Part shown: positions 32,652 through 36,417 of the stretch, in pieces
How the letters are laid out: the number at the start of each line of letters is the position of its first letter
Numbering within the stretch: the first letter of the stretch is position 1
Assembly (NCBI GenBank): GCA_030426745.1
Contig: JAUHYB010000005.1
Location: forward strand, 1-36,417
Reading direction: 5' to 3'
Source: a bacterium
GTDB taxonomy: Bacteria; Planctomycetota; UBA1135; GCA-002686595
Length of the DNA stretch: 36,417 nt
The notes under the pieces: model-generated
The model's database searches: none
What the model was told of the DNA's origin: nothing
Seen by the model: the letters and a program-made list of their open reading frames with translations, nothing else
Made by a program: the position numbers and the translations under genes

Positions 32652-34400
32652 ATGAAGTGGTCCCCTCGTCGCGTCCTGCTCGCTCTCGCCGCGGTCCTCG
32701 GAACGGGAGGGGGTCTGGTCCATGCACAGTGTCCCGCCGCCGACGTTCACGAGGAGGACGACGACTGCGCGAGCGCGCTCGTGCTCACGCCGGGGACCTA
32801 CACGGACCTGACGCTGTACGGCAACGGGCACTCCGGCGGCGAGGACGCCGACTTCTTCCGGGTGAGCGTCCCGTCCGGCGAGATCCTGACCGTCGACTGC
32901 CTGCACGACGTCTCCTCGGGGGACATCGACGTCTACTTCTTCGACGCGGCCTCGCCGGCGTGCGGCGGGCACTCGTCCGGGAACTACCTGGTCCGCGGGT
33001 TCACGGGAAGCGACGACGAGAACGTCTCCTGGAACAACACGACCGGCGCGACGCTCGACCTGATCGTCGAGATCGACGCCTGGGACAGCGACAGCGACTT
33101 CGACTGCAACGACTACGAGCTCGTGATCACGGTCGCGCCCGACCCCTGCGTCACGGTCGTCGACGACTCCTTCGAGGACAACGACGACTGCGCGTCGGCC
33201 GCGGTGCTGGCGCCCGGCGTGCACCAGGGCCTGTTCGTCAGCGCGGACGAGGACTACTACCGCATCCCGCTCGCCGCGACGGAGCAGCTCGCGCTCGGCA
33301 TCCAGTACAACGACTCCATCGCCGGCTTGCGGATGGAGCTCTACGACGACGCGGCGTGCTCGAACCTCATCGAATCCGGCGGCTGGAACGGGTCCGACAC
33401 GCTGACGGCGACGAACACCACCGGGGCGGCGCTGGACGTCTACGCGCGGGTCTACGTGCAGAGCGGGGACTGCAACAACTACGACCTGGACCTCTTCGTC
33501 CAGCCCGACCCTTGCCAGCAGACCGGGGCGGACGACGCGCTGGAGGACAACGACGACTGCGCCGCGGCGACGCCGGTGGACCCGCAAGGGGACGCGTACA
33601 CGGCGCTGTTCGTCTCCACCGCCGACCCGGACCTGTTCGCGATCACGCTGAACCCCGAGGCGACGCTGACGGTCAGTTGCGTGCACCAGAGCGCGCTCGC
33701 GGACCTCGACATCTACCTGTACGACGAGACGGCGGTGACCCTGGGGCTGTGCGGTGATCCGAACACCGGGGCGATCGAGGACTCGACGGGCAGCGGCGAC
33801 CTGGAGACGGTCTCGTACACGCACATGGGGGCCGCGCCGGCGACCTTCTACCTGCTCGTCGACGTCTGGTCGGGCGGCAGCGGCGCGGACTGCGGCACCT
33901 ACGACCTGGAGTTCGAGGTCGAAGGCGGCGAGTCCGCCGTGCCGTTCTGCTTCGGCGACGGTTCGGGCTTCGGCGGCGCCACGATCTGCCCGTGCTCGAA
34001 CCACCCGACGCCCGGCGTCGAGGAGGGCTGCAAGAACAGCATGGGCCACGGCGCGCTGCTGAGCGCGACAGGATCGAACGTCGTCGCGAACGACGACCTC
34101 GTCATCACGATGGCGCAGGGTCCGCCGAACGAGCCCAGCGTGCTCGTGCAGGGCGGCTCGCTGATCTCGGTGCCGTTCAAGGACGGCATCCTGTGCGTGT
34201 CCGCGCCGGTGCAGATGCTGGAGTTCGTGACGCTGGACGCGAGCGGCGCCGGGTCGGTCACCGTGCCGGTGGGGGGCGCCGGCGGGGCGCTGCCGGGCGA
34301 CACCCTCTACTACCAGCAGTGGTACCGCGATCCGGGCGGCGTCAGCCCCTGCGGCCAGGGCTCGAACTTCAGCCACGGCCTCGAGGTGCGCTGGTTCTAG
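32652..34400 (+). CDS. Secreted PPC-repeat protein 6 (three modules + C-terminal domain)
   Basis: 582 residues. The signal peptide ends at VHAQ (residue 26). Modules start near 27 (CPAADVHEEDDDC, with NYLVRGFTGSDDE), 163 (VDDSFEDNDDC) and 285 (ADDALEDNDDC). The tail from about 425 is more divergent than in 2-5 (CPCSNHPTPGVEEGC, PFKDGILCVSAPVQMLEF) but ends with YYQQWYRDPGG..PCGQGSNFSHGL. It shares no long identical DNA with the others and so seems to be an older copy outside the recent exchange. ATG 32652 with GGAGTG 8 nt upstream is preferred over the TTG at 32634. No clear promoter of the TTTCSN type is found upstream. Confidence 0.86.
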   Translation: MKWSPRRVLLALAAVLGTGGGLVHAQCPAADVHEEDDDCASALVLTPGTYTDLTLYGNGHSGGEDADFFRVSVPSGEILTVDCLHDVSSGDIDVYFFDAASPACGGHSSGNYLVRGFTGSDDENVSWNNTTGATLDLIVEIDAWDSDSDFDCNDYELVITVAPDPCVTVVDDSFEDNDDCASAAVLAPGVHQGLFVSADEDYYRIPLAATEQLALGIQYNDSIAGLRMELYDDAACSNLIESGGWNGSDTLTATNTTGAALDVYARVYVQSGDCNNYDLDLFVQPDPCQQTGADDALEDNDDCAAATPVDPQGDAYTALFVSTADPDLFAITLNPEATLTVSCVHQSALADLDIYLYDETAVTLGLCGDPNTGAIEDSTGSGDLETVSYTHMGAAPATFYLLVDVWSGGSGADCGTYDLEFEVEGGESAVPFCFGDGSGFGGATICPCSNHPTPGVEEGCKNSMGHGALLSATGSNVVANDDLVITMAQGPPNEPSVLVQGGSLISVPFKDGILCVSAPVQMLEFVTLDASGAGSVTVPVGGAGGALPGDTLYYQQWYRDPGGVSPCGQGSNFSHGLEVRWF

Positions 34401-34439
34401 GCGCCCGCGGCGCGCCCGGGGCGGCGCACGGCGAGATTC

Positions 34440-34469
34440 GGAGGCCCGGTCGCCCGCGATCGGGCCTCC
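34440..34469 (+). terminator. Terminator hairpin after PPC protein 6
   Basis: 9-bp stem GGAGGCCCG/CGGGCCTCC (34440-34448 with 34461-34469) followed directly by TTCCGT (34470-34475). Confidence 0.6.
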
Positions 34470-34475
34470 TTCCGT

Positions 34476-34762
34476 GGGTGGATGGGGGTCTGAAAGCCCC
34501 TCGATGGGGTCCTTTTACCTCTCGTCTGGCTCGCTTCGAGACGTTCGGGCAGGGTGCGGATTCCTTCTCTGGAGCGTCCCTGTCGGGTTTTCTCCCCATG
34601 AATTCGGGGTTGAAGTACCATTCAGACTGGATCGGAACGCCCCGGGACGGATCCCCGGCCGCACCACGCGTGAGGCCCGTTTCCGCGCTCGCCTCCCGAC
34701 CGGGAAGGGCGGCCGATCCGGAGTGAAGATCTTCATCCACGCGATCAGGAGAAACTGACAAC
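34476..34762. other. Gap and leader before PPC protein 7
   Basis: Relatively AT-richer stretch without a gene. A -10-like TACCAT lies at 34616-34621, without a good -35 at 17 bp; if used, the leader is about 135 nt. A near-palindrome around GAATTC lies just upstream (34595-34610). The gap ends with GATCAGGAGAAACTGACAAC before the ATG, the ribosome site shared by the array. Confidence 0.4.
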
Positions 34763-36417
34763 ATGCGATTCCTCACCACAAAGCCCGCGCTGGGCGTCTT
34801 GGCTGCGCTGGCCTTCAGCAGCCTCGCCACCGCTCAGGTGTGCCCCGCCGACGACGTCTACGAGCCGAACGACGACTGCGTGTCGGCGACGCCGCTCTCC
34901 GTCGGCGCGACTCCCGACCTGGCCATGGAGCCCGGCACGAACTCGTCGAACGTGCCGGACTACTACTCGTACACGATGGCCGACGGCGAGAGCATCGTCA
35001 TCGACGTGCTGTTCATCGACGCGGTCGGCGACCTCGACCTGCGCCTCTACAGCGACGCGGCCTGCTCCACGCAGGTCGACTCCTCGGGCACGACCAGCGA
35101 CAACGAGCAGGTCGAGTACACGAACACCAGCGGCGGCGCCCTCACGGTGACGCTGTACGTGTTCCCCTGGGACGCGCCCACCTGCGTGGACTACTCGATC
35201 GACCTGACGAGCACGCCGCCTCCCGGCTGCCCGAACCCGGACGGCTTCGAGCCGAACGACGACTGCGCCAGCGCGGCCGCCGTCACGGACGGTAGCTACC
35301 CGACGCTGACCCGCACCGGCCCGGCTTCGGGTCTCGGCGACAGCCCGGACTTCTACGTCGTCACGGTTCCGGCCCTGACGAACATCCAGGTCGACCTGAC
35401 CTTCCTGAACTCCGGCGGTGACATCGACCTGTACCTGTGGGACGCGGCCGCCGCGACCTGCGCGATTCCGATGTCGGGTTCGTCGTACCTCGTCCGCGGG
35501 TTCACCAGCTCGGACAACGAGACGGTGAACTGGGACAACGCCTCGGGCGCGGCGGTCGACTACATCATCGGTGTCGACGCCTTCGGCTCGAGCTTCGACT
35601 GCAACGAGTACGACATGGACATCACGTTCACGCCGCTGCTCGTCCCCGTCTGCCCGGCCGCTGATGCCGCCGAGCCGAACGACGACTGCGCGAGCGCCTC
35701 GGCCCTCGCCACCGGCCTCACCGAGGACCTGACCCTGTTCGGTCAGGCCAACGGCGCCGGCGTCAACGAGGACTTCTACACCTACACCCTCGTCAACAAC
35801 GAGTCGCTGACCATCGACTGCCTGTTCTCGAACGCCGGCGGTGACATGGACCTGCGCCTCTACGACGACGCTGCCTGCTCGAACCAGATCGACAGCAGCA
35901 CCTCGACGACCGACAACGAGCAAGTCTCCGTGGTCAACACCTCCGGCTCGCCGATCACGGTGACCCTGAAGGTCGAGCCCTGGGGCACCGGTTTCGACTG
36001 CAACGACTACCAGCTGGACGTCACTTCGGTGGTCGACCCCTGCCTGAGCGTCGTCGAGGACAGCTTCGCGCCGAACCACGACTGCGCCAGCGCGGCGTCG
36101 ATCGGCGCCGGCACCTACCCGGGTCTCGCGACCTTCAAGACGGTCGCCGAGGACTTCTTCTCGATCGACGTCCCGGACGGTTGGACGCTGAACGTCGACG
36201 TGCTCTTCGCCACGGCGGACGGTGACATCGACTGCTACCTGTACGAGGCCTCGACGCTCGGCACGACCTGCGGCGACAAGTCCGACTGGATCGCCCGCGG
36301 CTTCACCGGCTCGGACAACGAGAACGTCTCCTGGGTCAACACCTCGGGCGGCGTCGCCACGTACTACCTGCAAGTGAACCTGTGGGACAGCGCCGGCAAC
36401 GAGGACTGCAACACCTA
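34763..36417 (+). CDS. Secreted PPC-repeat protein 7 (partial, four modules visible)
   Basis: The open frame from ATG 34763 runs off the window end; 551 codons are visible with no stop. The signal peptide ends at ATAQ (residue 25). Modules start near 27 (CPADDVYEPNDDC), 154 (CPNPDGFEPNDDC), 295 (CPAADAAEPNDDC) and 425 (VEDSFAPNHDC). Modules 2 and 4 are the long-loop type (YLVRGFTSSDNE; IARGFTGSDNE); modules 1 and 3 are the short type (LRLYSDAACSTQVDSS; LRLYDDAACSNQIDSS), giving an alternating short-long-short-long order. The conserved C-terminal domain would be expected beyond the window. Ribosome site AGGAGAA. Confidence 0.87.
   Translation, partial: MRFLTTKPALGVLAALAFSSLATAQVCPADDVYEPNDDCVSATPLSVGATPDLAMEPGTNSSNVPDYYSYTMADGESIVIDVLFIDAVGDLDLRLYSDAACSTQVDSSGTTSDNEQVEYTNTSGGALTVTLYVFPWDAPTCVDYSIDLTSTPPPGCPNPDGFEPNDDCASAAAVTDGSYPTLTRTGPASGLGDSPDFYVVTVPALTNIQVDLTFLNSGGDIDLYLWDAAAATCAIPMSGSSYLVRGFTSSDNETVNWDNASGAAVDYIIGVDAFGSSFDCNEYDMDITFTPLLVPVCPAADAAEPNDDCASASALATGLTEDLTLFGQANGAGVNEDFYTYTLVNNESLTIDCLFSNAGGDMDLRLYDDAACSNQIDSSTSTTDNEQVSVVNTSGSPITVTLKVEPWGTGFDCNDYQLDVTSVVDPCLSVVEDSFAPNHDCASAASIGAGTYPGLATFKTVAEDFFSIDVPDGWTLNVDVLFATADGDIDCYLYEASTLGTTCGDKSDWIARGFTGSDNENVSWVNTSGGVATYYLQVNLWDSAGNEDCNT

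Noticed and set aside
22078-36373. Very long minus-strand open frames opposite the surface-protein genes (up to more than 1,200 codons)
   Set aside because: They mirror GAC/GTC/GGC-rich coding on the plus strand, giving monotonous V/R/D/G-rich products without signal, domain or ribosome site. They run across several real genes and intergenic hairpins.

Overview
GC-rich bacterial chromosome segment. The organism is most likely a member of the Planctomycetota; this is inference from memory, not a search. The pointer is a C-terminal domain with a CPC motif and a YYQQWYRDPGG..PCG..SNFS.GL...W ending, which I associate with very large secreted-protein families in that phylum. It occurs at the end of eight proteins here, and a ninth gene of the same array runs off the window. 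Codons are strongly G/C-ending, so every gene casts long open frames on the opposite strand; none of these is called.

Region 1 (1-11.3 kb) is mainly housekeeping. dprA and a DUF309 gene (minus) face a membrane-anchored DCC thiol-oxidoreductase gene (plus) across a 47-bp near-perfect inverted repeat whose arms end exactly at the two start codons. Two secreted paralogues follow. Then, on the minus strand (upstream to downstream), come tRNA-Ser(GCT), a PEGA lipoprotein, murD, a stand-alone Clp N-domain protein, mcsA and clpC. No mcsB is visible between mcsA and clpC.

Region 2 (11.4-20.2 kb, plus) has a YejM/PbgA-like membrane sulfatase-fold protein. An operon of minor-pilin-like genes follows (PilV-like, PilW-like and two tandem 602-aa PilX-like paralogues), then a Nudix-metallo-beta-lactamase fusion.

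Region 3 (20.3 kb to the end, plus) is the striking part. Seven paralogous secreted proteins lie in tandem, each with a signal peptide, two to four or more PPC-like beta modules of about 125-140 residues, and (in the six complete ones) the conserved C-terminal domain. They differ by gain or loss of whole modules. They share 215 bp of exact DNA identity in one pair, near-identical 3' hairpins in three, and a common promoter layout (TTTCSN, 17 bp, TANNNT) in four. An iron-export-type ABC pair (fetA-fetB), ending in an array of palindromic 27-29 bp repeats, sits inside the array.

Working model (inference): the C-terminal domain is a shared surface-sorting or anchoring unit, the PPC modules are a variable display part that evolves by module shuffling and gene conversion, and the minor pilin operon next door may belong to the export or surface machinery. 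Expression signals repeat through the window: leaderless-type TANNNT boxes 6-10 nt before start codons, and GC hairpins followed by a TTCCGT-like tail rather than a T tract.
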